The notes: a model not told the origin generated them from the sequence alone. Positions 42,293 to 51,497 are shown, counted from the stretch's first letter. The stretch: DNA of 64,000 nt from Phaeobacter inhibens DSM 16374 (GCF_000473105.1 NZ_KI421498.1:1364001-1428000); one strand, 5' to 3'. Numbers and translations: made by a program.

Positions 42293-43813
42293 ATGAACGA
42301 TATTACGCCATTTGACCCCAATCTGCCCGCCGCCCCGGAGCCTGCTGCCAATGGCGAGGCAACCGGAGACGACGCTCATATCCTGCCGCATTCCGTCGAG
42401 GCCGAACAGCAGCTGCTGGGCGCGATCCTGACCAACAATGACGTCTACGACCGGATCGCCTCAATCATCACATCCGCGCATTTCTACGACCCGGTCCACA
42501 CCCGCATCTATGAGATTGCCGCCGCCCGGATCTCCAAGAACGCGCTGGCCTCGCCGGTGACGCTGAAGGCCTTTATGGAGGATGACGAAGGCCTGAAGGA
42601 ATTGGGTGGCCCGGCCTATCTGGCGAAACTCGCCGGGGCGTCCATCTCGGCCTTTGCGGTACGCGACTATGCCCAGATGATCTATGATCTGGCGATCCGG
42701 CGCGAACTGATCGCCCTGGGGCGCAGCATCGCGGACAAGGCGCGCCGTGTCGATGTCGCCTCTGAACCCAAGGAACAGATCGTCGAGGCGGAACAGTCGC
42801 TATATAAGCTAGCCGAACAGGGCCAGACCGAAAGTGGTTTCAAATCCTTCCTCAAGGCAGTCACCGAAGCGGTCAATGTCACCAATGAGGCCTATCAGCG
42901 CGGCGGCGGCATGGCGGGGATCTCCACCGGGCTGGCCGATCTCGACAAACAGCTGGGCGGTCTGCACCCGTCGGACCTTTTGATCCTGGCGGGGCGTCCC
43001 TCGATGGGGAAAACCTCGCTCGCGACCAATATCGCCTTCAACGTCGCCAAAGCCTACAAACGCGGCCAGAAACCGGATGGAACCGAAGGCGCCGTGGATG
43101 GCGGCGTCGTTGGCTTTTTCTCACTGGAGATGTCGGCAGAGCAGCTGGCGGGGCGTATTCTGGCCGAAGCCTCAGAAATCTCCTCACATAAGATCCGTCA
43201 GGGTGACATGACCGAGGAAGAGTTCCGCCGCTTTGTGCAGGCGGCCAAAGATCTGGAAAGCTGCCCGCTGTTCATTGATGACACGCCTGCCCTGCCGATT
43301 TCACAGCTGGCTGCCCGTGCGCGCCGTCTGAAACGGACCCATGGGCTGGATCTGCTGGTGATCGACTATCTGCAGCTCTGCCGGGGCATGGCCGAAAACC
43401 GGGTCAATGAAATCGCGGAAATCTCCATGGGCATGAAGGCCATCGCCAAGGAGTTGAACATCCCGGTGGTCGCCCTCTCCCAGCTGTCACGTCAGGTCGA
43501 AAGCCGCGAAGACAAACGCCCGCAGCTGTCGGATCTGCGGGAATCGGGCTCGATCGAGCAGGACGCCGACGTCGTCATGTTCGTGTTCCGCGAAGAATAT
43601 TACAAGGAACGCGAAAAACCCGGCGATCACGAATTGGACAAGATGGAAGAGTGGAAGCAGGCGATGGAACGCTTGCACGCCAAGGCCGAGGTTATCGTCG
43701 GCAAACAGCGTCACGGCCCGATTGGCACGGTTGAACTGGCCTTTGAGGCGCAGTTCACCCGCTTTGGCAACCTCGCCAAGGCATGGCAGCAGGATCACGC
43801 GCCAGAGTATTGA
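42293..43813 (+). CDS. dnaB: Replicative DNA helicase DnaB
   Basis: Hexameric 5'-3' helicase at the replication fork; 506 residues. The N-terminal domain includes 'PHSVEAEQQLLGAIL', the RecA-like domain Walker A 'LAGRPSMGKTSLATNIAF', Walker B 'DLLVIDYLQLCRG', and 'ALSQLSRQVESREDKRPQLS' with the arginine finger region. The start is taken as MNDITPF at 42293; an in-frame ATG 15 bases earlier (42278) is nearly as good. No intein is present. Confidence 0.96.
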   Translation: MNDITPFDPNLPAAPEPAANGEATGDDAHILPHSVEAEQQLLGAILTNNDVYDRIASIITSAHFYDPVHTRIYEIAAARISKNALASPVTLKAFMEDDEGLKELGGPAYLAKLAGASISAFAVRDYAQMIYDLAIRRELIALGRSIADKARRVDVASEPKEQIVEAEQSLYKLAEQGQTESGFKSFLKAVTEAVNVTNEAYQRGGGMAGISTGLADLDKQLGGLHPSDLLILAGRPSMGKTSLATNIAFNVAKAYKRGQKPDGTEGAVDGGVVGFFSLEMSAEQLAGRILAEASEISSHKIRQGDMTEEEFRRFVQAAKDLESCPLFIDDTPALPISQLAARARRLKRTHGLDLLVIDYLQLCRGMAENRVNEIAEISMGMKAIAKELNIPVVALSQLSRQVESREDKRPQLSDLRESGSIEQDADVVMFVFREEYYKEREKPGDHELDKMEEWKQAMERLHAKAEVIVGKQRHGPIGTVELAFEAQFTRFGNLAKAWQQDHAPEY

Positions 43814-43840
43814 TCCGCGCCACAAAATGCTGAACACAAC

Positions 43841-43866
43841 GCGCCGCCAGCCAGCCCCGGCGGCGC
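43841..43866 (+). terminator. Hairpin terminator after dnaB
   Basis: GCGCCGCC (43841-43848) pairs with GGCGGCGC (43859-43866) around a 10-base loop, 28 bases beyond the dnaB stop. A short T-run follows after GCC. The remaining 206 bp up to alr contains no gene. Confidence 0.5.
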
Positions 43867-44072
43867 GCCTTTGGACGCTCCCCGGCGCCTGTCACCTTTC
43901 CCTAAATACTCAAAAAACCAACAATTGCCCCGCAGACTCCCGCTTGCAGGGGTAGCCCACGCCGCCCGCCGCAACAGCAAGCCAGGGCGCGGAATCCGCC
44001 AACCACCTCGTCGGCGGGGCCGGAATGCGGTTTCCCCCTTGACCCCTGTGCCCCCCGTGTCATGAACAGCGC

Positions 44073-45110
44073 ATGACGACTGCTAGACTGACACTCAATC
44101 TGGATGCGCTGGTGACCAACTGGCGCAACCTCGATGCGCTGACCAATTGCGAGACCGCCGCAGTGGTCAAGGCCAATGGCTATGGACTGGACGCAGGCCG
44201 CGTCGGCAAGGCGCTGGCCAATGCCGGTGCGCGCAACTTCTTCGTGGCAATGGCAGAGGAAGGCGTGGCCCTGCGCCGCGCCATCGGCCCCGGCCCCGGC
44301 ATTTCGGTTTTTGCCGGCCATATGGAGGGCGACGCGAAACTGCTGCGCGACTTCCAACTGACGCCGATGCTGAATTCACTCGACCAGATGCTGCGCCATT
44401 TTGAGAGCCTGCCGGGCCATCCCTTTGGCGTGCAGCTTGATACCGGTATGAACCGACTTGGCATGGAGGCCGCCGAATGGGCCGCCGTCCGCGACATTGC
44501 TCTCAGTCAGGGGCCTGTGCTCCTGATGTCGCATCTGGCTTGTGCAGATGAGACGACCCATCCGATGAACAGCCACCAGCTGCAAAACTTCCTTGACCTG
44601 ACTGAAGGTCTGGATCTCCCCCGCTCCCTCGCCGCGACCGGGGGCCTGCTGCTGGGGCGCAACTACCACTTTGACCTCTGTCGTCCGGGCATCGGGCTTT
44701 ATGGCGGGCAGCCTTATGGCGATGCGCTGCCCGTGGCGCAGCTTGACCTGCCGGTGATCCAGATCCGCAGCCTCGATCCGGGCGAAACCGTGGGCTATGG
44801 CAACAGCTGGACGGCGCAGCGCCCCAGCCGCATCGCCACGGTCGCAGCCGGGTATGCCGATGGTCTGCACCGCGCATTAGGCGGCGGCCAGATCCAGGTC
44901 TACGCAGGCGACACGCCCTGCCCGGTGGTCGGCCGCGTTTCCATGGATCTGATCACTGTCGATGTCAGCGACCTTGGCGACGATCCCAGCCACCTCAGCA
45001 TCCTCAACGAGCGCCAGACCGTGGATACGCTGGCACAGGCTGCGGGCACCATCGGTTATGAAATCCTCACCTCTCTCGGCAGCCGCTACGCACGGAGCTA
45101 TACTGGATGA
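44073..45110 (+). CDS. alr: Alanine racemase
   Basis: PLP-dependent racemase that makes D-alanine for peptidoglycan; 345 residues. The PLP-lysine motif is '[16 protein letters not shown]' near residue 30. The C-terminal catalytic tyrosine lies in the '[24 protein letters not shown]' span and the metal/substrate region in '[15 protein letters not shown]'. Four-base overlap (ATGA) with mlaE downstream indicates cotranscription. Confidence 0.94.
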   Translation: MTTARLTLNLDALVTNWRNLDALTNCETAAVVKANGYGLDAGRVGKALANAGARNFFVAMAEEGVALRRAIGPGPGISVFAGHMEGDAKLLRDFQLTPMLNSLDQMLRHFESLPGHPFGVQLDTGMNRLGMEAAEWAAVRDIALSQGPVLLMSHLACADETTHPMNSHQLQNFLDLTEGLDLPRSLAATGGLLLGRNYHFDLCRPGIGLYGGQPYGDALPVAQLDLPVIQIRSLDPGETVGYGNSWTAQRPSRIATVAAGYADGLHRALGGGQIQVYAGDTPCPVVGRVSMDLITVDVSDLGDDPSHLSILNERQTVDTLAQAAGTIGYEILTSLGSRYARSYTG

Positions 45111-45907
45111 GCACATCTTCGCGTCTTTCACCCCTCAGCCTGATTGCGCGGCTGGGGCAGTTGGTCCTTGCCGGTCTGGGCGCTGTGGGGCGGGTGACGC
45201 TCTTTGGTCTGTCCACGTTCAGCCATATGCTGCGGCCGCCCTACTACCCGCGCGAGCTGCTGAATGCGCTGTTGCAGGTGGGCTGGCTGTCGCTGCCGGT
45301 GGTGGGCCTCACGGCGATTTTCACCGGGGCGGCGCTGGCCTTGCAGATCTATGCGGGCGGCGCGCGGTTCAATGCCGAGGCCGTGGTTCCGCAGATCGTT
45401 GCCATCGGCATGGTGCGCGAGCTTGGCCCCGTTCTGGTTGGACTGATGATTGCTGCGCGCGTCACCTCCTCCATCGCGGCGGAGATCGCCACCATGAAGG
45501 TCACCGAACAAATTGACGCGCTGGTCACACTCTCCACCCATCCGATGAAATACCTGGTGGCGCCGCGTGTGCTGGCCGCGCTGATCACAGTGCCGGTGCT
45601 GGTGGGCGTTGGCGATATCATCGGCATCATGGGCGGCTATGTGGTCGCGACGCAGAACTTGGGCTTCAATCCAGCGGCCTATCTGAAAAACACTGTCGAT
45701 TTCCTTGAGCTGCGCGATATCGTCTCCAGCCTTGTGAAAGGCGCTGCTTTTGGCACCATTGCCGCAACCATGGGCTGCTATTACGGCATGCAGTCAGGCC
45801 GCGGGGCGCAGGGCGTCGGTCGCGCCACCAAAGGGTCGGTTGAGGCCGCTGCGGTGCTGATCCTTGCCGCCAATTTTGTCCTCACAGGGATTTTCTTCTC
45901 GCTATGA
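45107..45907 (+). CDS. mlaE: MlaE-family ABC transporter permease
   Basis: Inner-membrane permease of the Mla/Ttg2 phospholipid-transport family; 266 residues with about five to six hydrophobic segments. The family signature '[20 protein letters not shown]' is followed by '[20 protein letters not shown]', '[16 protein letters not shown]' and '[19 protein letters not shown]'. It overlaps both alr and mlaF by four bases. The periplasmic MlaD-type and MlaC components are not in this window. Confidence 0.92.
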   Translation: MSTSSRLSPLSLIARLGQLVLAGLGAVGRVTLFGLSTFSHMLRPPYYPRELLNALLQVGWLSLPVVGLTAIFTGAALALQIYAGGARFNAEAVVPQIVAIGMVRELGPVLVGLMIAARVTSSIAAEIATMKVTEQIDALVTLSTHPMKYLVAPRVLAALITVPVLVGVGDIIGIMGGYVVATQNLGFNPAAYLKNTVDFLELRDIVSSLVKGAAFGTIAATMGCYYGMQSGRGAQGVGRATKGSVEAAAVLILAANFVLTGIFFSL

Positions 45908-46650
45908 TCCAGATGAAAGACGTCCATAAGGCCTTTGGCGACAACAAGGTTCTGCAAGGCATGACGCTTGAGATCCCCAAAAGCAGCTCCATGGTGATCA
46001 TCGGCGGATCCGGCACCGGAAAATCTGTCGCGCTGAAATCTGTTCTGGGGCTGATCACACCGGATCAAGGGCAGATTCTGGTCGATGGCAAACCCGCAGC
46101 CAGCGGCGACCGCGACGCCTTTCTGGCGCGTTTTGGTATGTTGTTTCAGGGGGCGGCGCTATTTGACTCCCTGCCGGTCTGGCAGAATGTCGCCTTCCGT
46201 CTGCTGCGCGGAACCCTCAAGCGCCCGGTGGATGAGGCGCGCGAGATCGCCATTGAAAAACTGCGCCGGGTGGGCCTGAAAGCTGATGTGGCGGACCGGC
46301 TGCCCGCAGAACTGTCGGGCGGCATGCAGAAGCGTGTGGGTCTTGCCCGCGCCATCGCCGCGGAACCCGAAATCATCTTCTTTGACGAGCCAACCACCGG
46401 CCTTGACCCGATCATGTCCGGCGTGATCAACGACCTGATCCGCGAAATCGTGGTCGAGATGGGCGCCACCGCGATGACCATCACCCACGACATGACCTCC
46501 GTCCGCGCGATCGCCGACAATGTGGCGATGCTGCATGCAGGCGTGATCCAGTGGACTGGACCGGTAAGCGAGATGGACCAGTCGGGTGATCCCTATATGG
46601 AGCAGTTCATTCACGGCCGCGCGGAAGGGCCGATTGAGGCGGTGAGGTAA
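45904..46650 (+). CDS. mlaF: MlaF-family ABC transporter ATP-binding protein
   Basis: ATPase partner of MlaE; 248 residues. Walker A 'IIGGSGTGKSVALKSVL' is near residue 35, signature 'LSGGMQKRVGLARAIA', Walker B 'IIFFDEPTTGLDPIMS' and switch His in 'MTITHDMTS'. It starts within the mlaE stop region. The operon would naturally continue into the PqiA-like gene, but a DUF2971 gene intervenes. Confidence 0.92.
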   Translation: MIQMKDVHKAFGDNKVLQGMTLEIPKSSSMVIIGGSGTGKSVALKSVLGLITPDQGQILVDGKPAASGDRDAFLARFGMLFQGAALFDSLPVWQNVAFRLLRGTLKRPVDEAREIAIEKLRRVGLKADVADRLPAELSGGMQKRVGLARAIAAEPEIIFFDEPTTGLDPIMSGVINDLIREIVVEMGATAMTITHDMTSVRAIADNVAMLHAGVIQWTGPVSEMDQSGDPYMEQFIHGRAEGPIEAVR

Positions 46651-46666
46651 ACAAAAGGATATTGTT

Positions 46667-47635
46667 TTGCCATCAGAATTCGAGCAGAAAATTTTCAAAC
46701 TCCTATTTCCTTACGCCAGCAAGCAAATCGATACTATCGAAAATAGCGGTGCCAAATTCGCCCACTATACCAGTGCGGAAGCCGCTGTCAGCATCATTCG
46801 CAACCATACCGTTTGGATGCGCAGTGCCGCTACTATGAATGACTTCTCAGAAATGAGATACGGTCAAAATCTCATCGACTATGCGTACCGTCGCACATCA
46901 AACGGCCAGAGGCTCAAAGCATTTCTAGACCTTTGTCACCAAGGGCTAGCAGACGAGTTCGAGGACGTATTTGAAAAACACAAAGACAATAGATTAACAC
47001 AGAGTTATCTCATCTCCGTTTCAAGGCACGGTGACGAAAATGGTGCAGAAGACCAGTTCGGAAGATTGTCCATGTGGCGGGCATACGGTGGGGACACCAA
47101 CGTAGCCTTCGTATTCAACAACGAGCCCTTCTTTTCACCGAGTAGCGCCGTCAACGCATTCACATCACCGGTTTTCTACTGCACAGAAGCTGAGTTTTTT
47201 GAAGAATTTCAAAGTGTGGTTCAGAACCTGGAAGATAACTTCTCTCTTTTTTCTCAGCTATCCCGTCAGGAACTCAGGGAGCGTCTTTTCAACGCATTTC
47301 ATTTCGCCGTATTGTCAACAAAACACCCGGGTTTCGCCGAGGAAAAAGAGTGGAGAGTGATCCATTCACCAAGAGTGCACCCCTCAAAACATATCCAACC
47401 AAGTGTCCGCTGTGTCAGTGGGGTTCCTCAGAAAGTCTACGATTTAAAGATTCGAAACTACCCAGACGAAGACATCAAAGGCGCGACGTTTCCAGAGTTC
47501 CTGCACAAGATAATTATTGGACCGACTCAATATCCTTACCCAATTTATGATGCGCTAGTCAGCGAACTCGAAGCGGCAGGCGTAGCCGCCCCCCAAAGCA
47601 AAGTATGCTTTTCCGGTATTCCTCTCCGAAGGTAG
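46667..47635 (+). CDS. DUF2971 domain protein (likely horizontally acquired)
   Basis: A 322-residue soluble protein with the three DUF2971 hallmarks: 'FAHYTSAEAAVSIIRNHTVW' then 'MNDFSEMRYG' near residues 23-62, 'LSMWRAYGGDTNVAFVF' near 135, and 'EEKEWRVIHSP' near 227. Starts at TTG 46667 with AAAGGA upstream. Base composition is clearly lower in GC than its neighbours; two 60-base lines counted by eye gave about 40% and 53%. It follows mlaF by 16 bp. The family's function is not established; it is sporadic in bacterial genomes and in mobile or defence-related contexts, but that role here is inference. Confidence 0.8.
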   Translation: MPSEFEQKIFKLLFPYASKQIDTIENSGAKFAHYTSAEAAVSIIRNHTVWMRSAATMNDFSEMRYGQNLIDYAYRRTSNGQRLKAFLDLCHQGLADEFEDVFEKHKDNRLTQSYLISVSRHGDENGAEDQFGRLSMWRAYGGDTNVAFVFNNEPFFSPSSAVNAFTSPVFYCTEAEFFEEFQSVVQNLEDNFSLFSQLSRQELRERLFNAFHFAVLSTKHPGFAEEKEWRVIHSPRVHPSKHIQPSVRCVSGVPQKVYDLKIRNYPDEDIKGATFPEFLHKIIIGPTQYPYPIYDALVSELEAAGVAAPQSKVCFSGIPLRR

Positions 47636-47642
47636 AGCCACC

Positions 47643-48089
47643 ATGACCCTCCGCCTCCTCACCCTGTCGCTCCTGATCCTCTACCCTATCGCTTGGTTCG
47701 CGCCGCTGATGCGGGCGGGGCTGCTGCCGATCTTTGGCCTCAGCGAGATCTCGGTGATCACCGGATTGCAGAGCCTTTGGGGCAGCGACGTCATTTTGGC
47801 GCTGACGGTCACGGCTTTCGCGATCTTCGCGCCCTATTTCAAAACCATCGGTCTGGCGCTGGTGCAATGGGGCCTGCTGGATACGCGCGCCCAACCGGTT
47901 CTGCATGTCTTGGGCAAGCTGGCGATGGCGGATGTGTTTCTGATCGCGCTTTATATCACGTTGGCCAAGGGGATTGGCTATGCAACGATTGAGACCGCCT
48001 GGGGGCTTTATTTGTTTACGGGCTGTATTCTGGCGTCAATTGTCCTGTCTCTTCTGACCGCGCACCAGGTTAGCCAGCAAGACGACTAG
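47643..48089 (+). CDS. PqiA-like (paraquat-inducible protein A) membrane protein
   Basis: A 148-residue integral membrane protein with four hydrophobic segments. 'VLHVLGKLAMADVFLIALYI' near residue 92 resembles the PqiA signature, and the second half 'IETAWGLYLFTGCILASIVL' fits the PqiA fold, although it is a single half-domain with no zinc-ribbon cysteines. PqiA proteins work with MlaE/MCE lipid-transport systems, which fits its position just after mlaEF, separated only by the inserted DUF2971 gene. Confidence 0.68.
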   Translation: MTLRLLTLSLLILYPIAWFAPLMRAGLLPIFGLSEISVITGLQSLWGSDVILALTVTAFAIFAPYFKTIGLALVQWGLLDTRAQPVLHVLGKLAMADVFLIALYITLAKGIGYATIETAWGLYLFTGCILASIVLSLLTAHQVSQQDD

Positions 48090-48121
48090 AAACGGGACGC
48101 TGCCCCGGCCTTCGGCCTCCC

Positions 48122-48184
48122 CCGGGATATTTAGGGCCAGAAGATGTTCTGTGCGCCCCCATCTTCTGGCCCTAAATATCCCGG
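48122..48184. repeat. 25-bp perfect inverted repeat (terminator or REP-like)
   Basis: Bases 48122-48146 are perfectly inverted at 48160-48184 with a 13-base loop. The arm runs CCGGGATATTTAGGGCCAG and continues AAGATG. It lies between the PqiA-like gene and radA. The motif CCCGGGATAT recurs at 58221-58230 within another intergenic hairpin, and CCCTAAATA recurs near 43900. That suggests a dispersed palindromic element as well as a possible transcription stop. Confidence 0.75.
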
Positions 48185-48265
48185 AGCGCGAGGCAGAGCC
48201 TCGCATGCCCCGTCTGAGGCTCCGCAACACTTGAACAAACCGGAAACATCTGCCAGATCTACTGC

Positions 48266-49630
48266 ATGGCAAAAACAACATATTCCTGCTCTGCCTGCGG
48301 AGCATCTTTCTCAAAATGGTCCGGGCGCTGCGATGGTTGCGGCGAGTGGAATTCCATCACCGAAGACAAGGGCCTGTCCAAGGGCGGACCGGCGTCGAAA
48401 TCGCTGGGCATGCGGCGTGGCAAGACAATCCCCTTGAGCGATCTTGCGACGGAGGAAGCGCCACCACCGCGCACCTGTTGCGGTGTGGGGGAGCTAGACC
48501 GGGTGTTGGGCGGTGGGTTGGTGCCTGCCTCTGCCATTCTGGTCGGCGGGGATCCCGGGATCGGGAAGTCGACACTGCTGTTGCAGGCGGCGGCGCAGTT
48601 TGCCCAGTCAGGCCTCAAGACGATCTATGTCAGCGGTGAGGAAGCCAGCGCCCAGGTACGCATGCGCGCGCAGCGGCTGGGATTGGCGGAAGCACCGGTC
48701 AAGCTGGCGGCGGAGACCAACCTGCGCGATATTCTGACCACGCTGGAGGCAGAGCGACCACAGCTTGCGATCATCGACTCGATTCAGACCATGTGGGCTG
48801 ATCACGTGGACAGCGCGCCTGGGTCTGTCAGCCAGGTGCGCGCTGCCGCGCATGAGCTGACGACATTTGCCAAAACCAATGGCGTATCTATCATCATGGT
48901 CGGCCATGTCACCAAAGAGGGGCAGATTGCCGGTCCACGGGTGGTCGAACATATGGTCGATACCGTGCTGTATTTCGAAGGCGAGCGCGGGCATCAGTTC
49001 CGCATTCTGCGCGCGGTCAAGAACCGCTTTGGCCCGGCGGATGAGATCGGCGTCTTTGAGATGACCGGCGGCGGGCTGAGTGAAGTCCGCAACCCCTCGG
49101 CGCTATTTCTGTCAGAGCGTGGCACCCCGTCGCCCGGGTCGGTGGTGTTTTCCGGCATCGAAGGCACCCGCCCGGTTCTGGTGGAGATGCAGGCGCTGGT
49201 CGCGCCTTCGCCCCATTCGCAGCCGCGCCGGGCGGTGGTGGGCTGGGACTCTTCGCGTCTGGCCATGATCCTGGCCGTGTTGGAGGCGCGCTGCGGCATC
49301 CCATTTGCCGGGCTTGATGTCTATCTCAACGTTGCCGGAGGGATGAAGATCTCAGAACCTGCGGCGGATCTGGCAGTGGCTGCGGCGCTGCTGAGCGCGC
49401 GCGAAGACACCGCGCTGCCCGCAGATACAGTCGTATTCGGAGAAATATCGCTCTCTGGTGCCCTGCGACCCGCCCCTCAGACCGAAAACCGGTTGAAAGA
49501 AGCGCAAAAACTTGGTTTCACCGCAGCGATAGCTCCAAGTGGTGGCAAATCCGTCGCGGTCCCCGGACTTGCGGTGCGACAGGCCTCTGATCTCGCCGGT
49601 TTTGTTGGCGATTACTTTGGGGCTGGCTAA
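48266..49630 (+). CDS. radA: DNA repair protein RadA
   Basis: RecA-like helicase that processes recombination intermediates; 454 residues. It has an N-terminal zinc finger 'CSACGASFSKWSGRCDGCGEW', Walker A 'LVGGDPGIGKSTLLLQAA', the RadA-specific 'KNRFG' ('AVKNRFGPADEIG') and a C-terminal Lon-like domain ('CGIPFAGLDVYLNVAGGMKI'). It is followed 40 bp later by cvpA, a conserved order. Confidence 0.95.
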   Translation: MAKTTYSCSACGASFSKWSGRCDGCGEWNSITEDKGLSKGGPASKSLGMRRGKTIPLSDLATEEAPPPRTCCGVGELDRVLGGGLVPASAILVGGDPGIGKSTLLLQAAAQFAQSGLKTIYVSGEEASAQVRMRAQRLGLAEAPVKLAAETNLRDILTTLEAERPQLAIIDSIQTMWADHVDSAPGSVSQVRAAAHELTTFAKTNGVSIIMVGHVTKEGQIAGPRVVEHMVDTVLYFEGERGHQFRILRAVKNRFGPADEIGVFEMTGGGLSEVRNPSALFLSERGTPSPGSVVFSGIEGTRPVLVEMQALVAPSPHSQPRRAVVGWDSSRLAMILAVLEARCGIPFAGLDVYLNVAGGMKISEPAADLAVAAALLSAREDTALPADTVVFGEISLSGALRPAPQTENRLKEAQKLGFTAAIAPSGGKSVAVPGLAVRQASDLAGFVGDYFGAG

Positions 49631-49670
49631 AGTCGCAAGAATTCTAATCGCAGGTTAACGGGCGAGGGAC

Positions 49671-50225
49671 ATGGAAGGTTTCACCATTATCGACGGGGTC
49701 GTGGCCCTTGTCATTGTTGTATCAGCGTTGCTGGCCTATTCGCGCGGGTTCGTGCGTGAGGCGATGGCCATCGCTGGTTGGATCGCCGCCGCCATCTTGG
49801 CCTTTCTGTTTGCGCCGCAGGTCGAGCCGCTGATGGCAGAAATCCCGGTGATCGGAGAGTTCATCGCGGACAGCTGCGAATTGTCGATTATCGCCGCCTT
49901 TGCTGCGGTGTTTGCATTGGCGCTGATTGTCGTGTCTTTCTTCACGCCACTGTTCTCCTCACTGGTGCAACGGTCAGCGCTTGGCGGGTTGGATCAGGGC
50001 ATCGGCTTCTTCTTTGGGGTGCTACGTGGCATCCTGTTGGTGGCGATTGCCTTCTTCCTCTACAATGTCGTGATGACCGGTCAGAGCTTCACCATGGTTG
50101 ATGAGAGCCGCTCTGCCGTTGTGTTTGAGCGGATGATCGGCAAGATTGAGGACCGCAACCCCGAGCAGGCGCTTGGCTGGGTCACCACGCAGTATGAAAG
50201 CCTGATCGGCTCCTGCGAGAAGTAA
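49671..50225 (+). CDS. cvpA: CvpA family membrane protein
   Basis: A 184-residue inner-membrane protein with about four hydrophobic segments, beginning 'MEGFTIIDGVVALVIVVSAL' with the CvpA 'AYSRGFVREAMAIAGWIAA' motif. The family is linked to colicin V production and purF in other bacteria; purF lies 1.5 kb downstream here with the Hint gene in between. Its biochemical role is unclear. Confidence 0.9.
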   Translation: MEGFTIIDGVVALVIVVSALLAYSRGFVREAMAIAGWIAAAILAFLFAPQVEPLMAEIPVIGEFIADSCELSIIAAFAAVFALALIVVSFFTPLFSSLVQRSALGGLDQGIGFFFGVLRGILLVAIAFFLYNVVMTGQSFTMVDESRSAVVFERMIGKIEDRNPEQALGWVTTQYESLIGSCEK

Positions 50226-50292
50226 GCGCCTATCGTTGCTGCCACCGCGCATCGCGGACCTGTGGCAGCGGCACATATTAGGGGATTGGAAC

Positions 50293-50315
50293 AGGGCGCC
50301 TCAGGCGCCCTTTTT
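50293..50315 (+). terminator. Terminator after cvpA
   Basis: AGGGCGCC (50293-50300) pairs perfectly with GGCGCCCT (50304-50311) across TCA and is followed by a T-run to 50315. It lies 67 bases after the cvpA stop. Confidence 0.85.
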
Positions 50316-50509
50316 CGTGGCCGGATGGAACCGGTTGAGATTTGGCCGGCTTGCACGGTCTGGCATAGACCACCGGGCCCATCGCAATGCGACCGCCGCT
50401 TGGCTGGTTCATGGCTTGTGAACGACGGTGATGCCGCAAGGATCACTTGTCCAATGATGATATTTAGAGATGCAGGCGCGTTTACCTTTCCTAACATCAA
50501 AAACACTCA

Positions 50510-50525
50510 TTAACACTCTGTTAAC
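50510..50525. promoter_or_regulatory. Perfect CtrA-type binding site
   Basis: The sequence TTAA-N7-TTAAC (TTAACACTCTGTTAAC) exactly matches the full alphaproteobacterial CtrA consensus. It lies about 270 bp upstream of the Hint-domain gene, in the only A+T-rich part of this gap. A further TTAAC half-site is at 50602-50606. Function is inferred from consensus only. Confidence 0.5.
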
Positions 50526-50792
50526 CAATTAGAATCGCTGTATCAGGGCATTGAATCGGACGCCAAGCGTGGGGTGGCGTGTGAAAGCAGACGGATAAAA
50601 GTTAACAAATCCTGTGATCCGAGGTGTTTTCGGGCAACAATTCGGTGAATGAGGCAGGATTAGCGGCCAAAACCCCTCAGTTGTCCCAATCGGCCCGATC
50701 CTTGCCCCATTTCCGTCCAATTTCGCAGCGCACATTGGTGTCACCAAGACGCCAGACAGAACGTCAGGCACACCGCTCAGAAGGACGACACC

Positions 50793-51497
50793 ATGCTGCT
50801 GGATCACTCGACATCGTTTGCTGACTGTCAGCCCGTTGGTCTTCTGCTGGATTTCCCGGCGGCTGTCTCCCCTTCGGCTCCCAGCCGTGCCCGGCCCCGG
50901 CCACGCACCGGTGGTCTGCTGCCGCATGTGATGGTGGAAACGGATCGCGGCTTTGTTCAGGCTCGCAATGTGAAGCCGGGCGACAAAATCTACACTCTGG
51001 ATGGTGGCGCGCAGGAAGTGACCGGCGTCAAACATGCCGTACCGCGCCTGACCTCGCTGGTGCATGTGCCTGCCGGTGCGCTGGGGAACGATGACGATCT
51101 GATGTTGCCGGCGGATCAGAAGGTTGGTCTGGAACTGTCCGCAGTGGAGCGCCTGTTCGATGTGCCCACCGCGATCACCAAGGTGGTTTCGCTGATCGGC
51201 TACAACGGTATCTCTGCCGCCATGCCGGAGAAGATGGCACGCATCTATCTCTCCTTTGCGGAGGAAGAAATGATCTGGGCCGAATGTGGCATGCTTGTGC
51301 ATGTGGCAGGCGATACCAGCTCAGAAGATGACGGCGCCTTTCGCATGCTGACACTGACCGAGACCAGACAGATTCTGGCCAGTGAAGACGGCCGCGCACT
51401 CGCCGATGCGGGTAAGGACGATGCGGATGACCGCGATGAGGAGAGCGATGACGTGCTCTCCGCCTTTGATATGCTGCGCGGTCTGCTGGCGGCCTGA
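50793..51497 (+). CDS. Hint-domain protein with missing catalytic residues
   Basis: A 234-residue protein with a Hedgehog/intein-type Hint fold at about residues 41-155 ('GLLPHVMVETDRGFVQARNV', 'KPGDKIYTLDGGAQEVTGV', 'HVPAGALGNDDDLMLP', 'IWAECGMLVHVAG'). The splicing Cys/Ser normally at the start of the Hint domain is absent (Gly-Leu-Leu-Pro instead), and the block with the conserved His is PADQKV, so self-cleavage is unlikely. The N-terminus is a short hydrophobic/Pro-Arg region and the C-terminal tail is acidic. Roseobacters carry many Hint proteins, often linked to secreted proteins. Confidence 0.75.
   Translation: MLLDHSTSFADCQPVGLLLDFPAAVSPSAPSRARPRPRTGGLLPHVMVETDRGFVQARNVKPGDKIYTLDGGAQEVTGVKHAVPRLTSLVHVPAGALGNDDDLMLPADQKVGLELSAVERLFDVPTAITKVVSLIGYNGISAAMPEKMARIYLSFAEEEMIWAECGMLVHVAGDTSSEDDGAFRMLTLTETRQILASEDGRALADAGKDDADDRDEESDDVLSAFDMLRGLLAA

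Larger units (their letters stand above)
50226..50792. other. 567-bp intergenic region upstream of the Hint gene
   Basis: Contains the cvpA terminator (50293-50315), an A+T-rich stretch at about 50440-50530 with the CtrA-type site annotated separately, and a TTAAC half-site at 50602-50606. No coding sequence with a ribosome site was found; the long minus-strand frame here is the shadow of a GC-rich region. Confidence 0.5.

Noticed and set aside
50529-51302. Long minus-strand open frame opposite the Hint gene
   Set aside because: It is the complement of a well-supported plus-strand gene with a clear domain; the codon pattern fits the plus strand.
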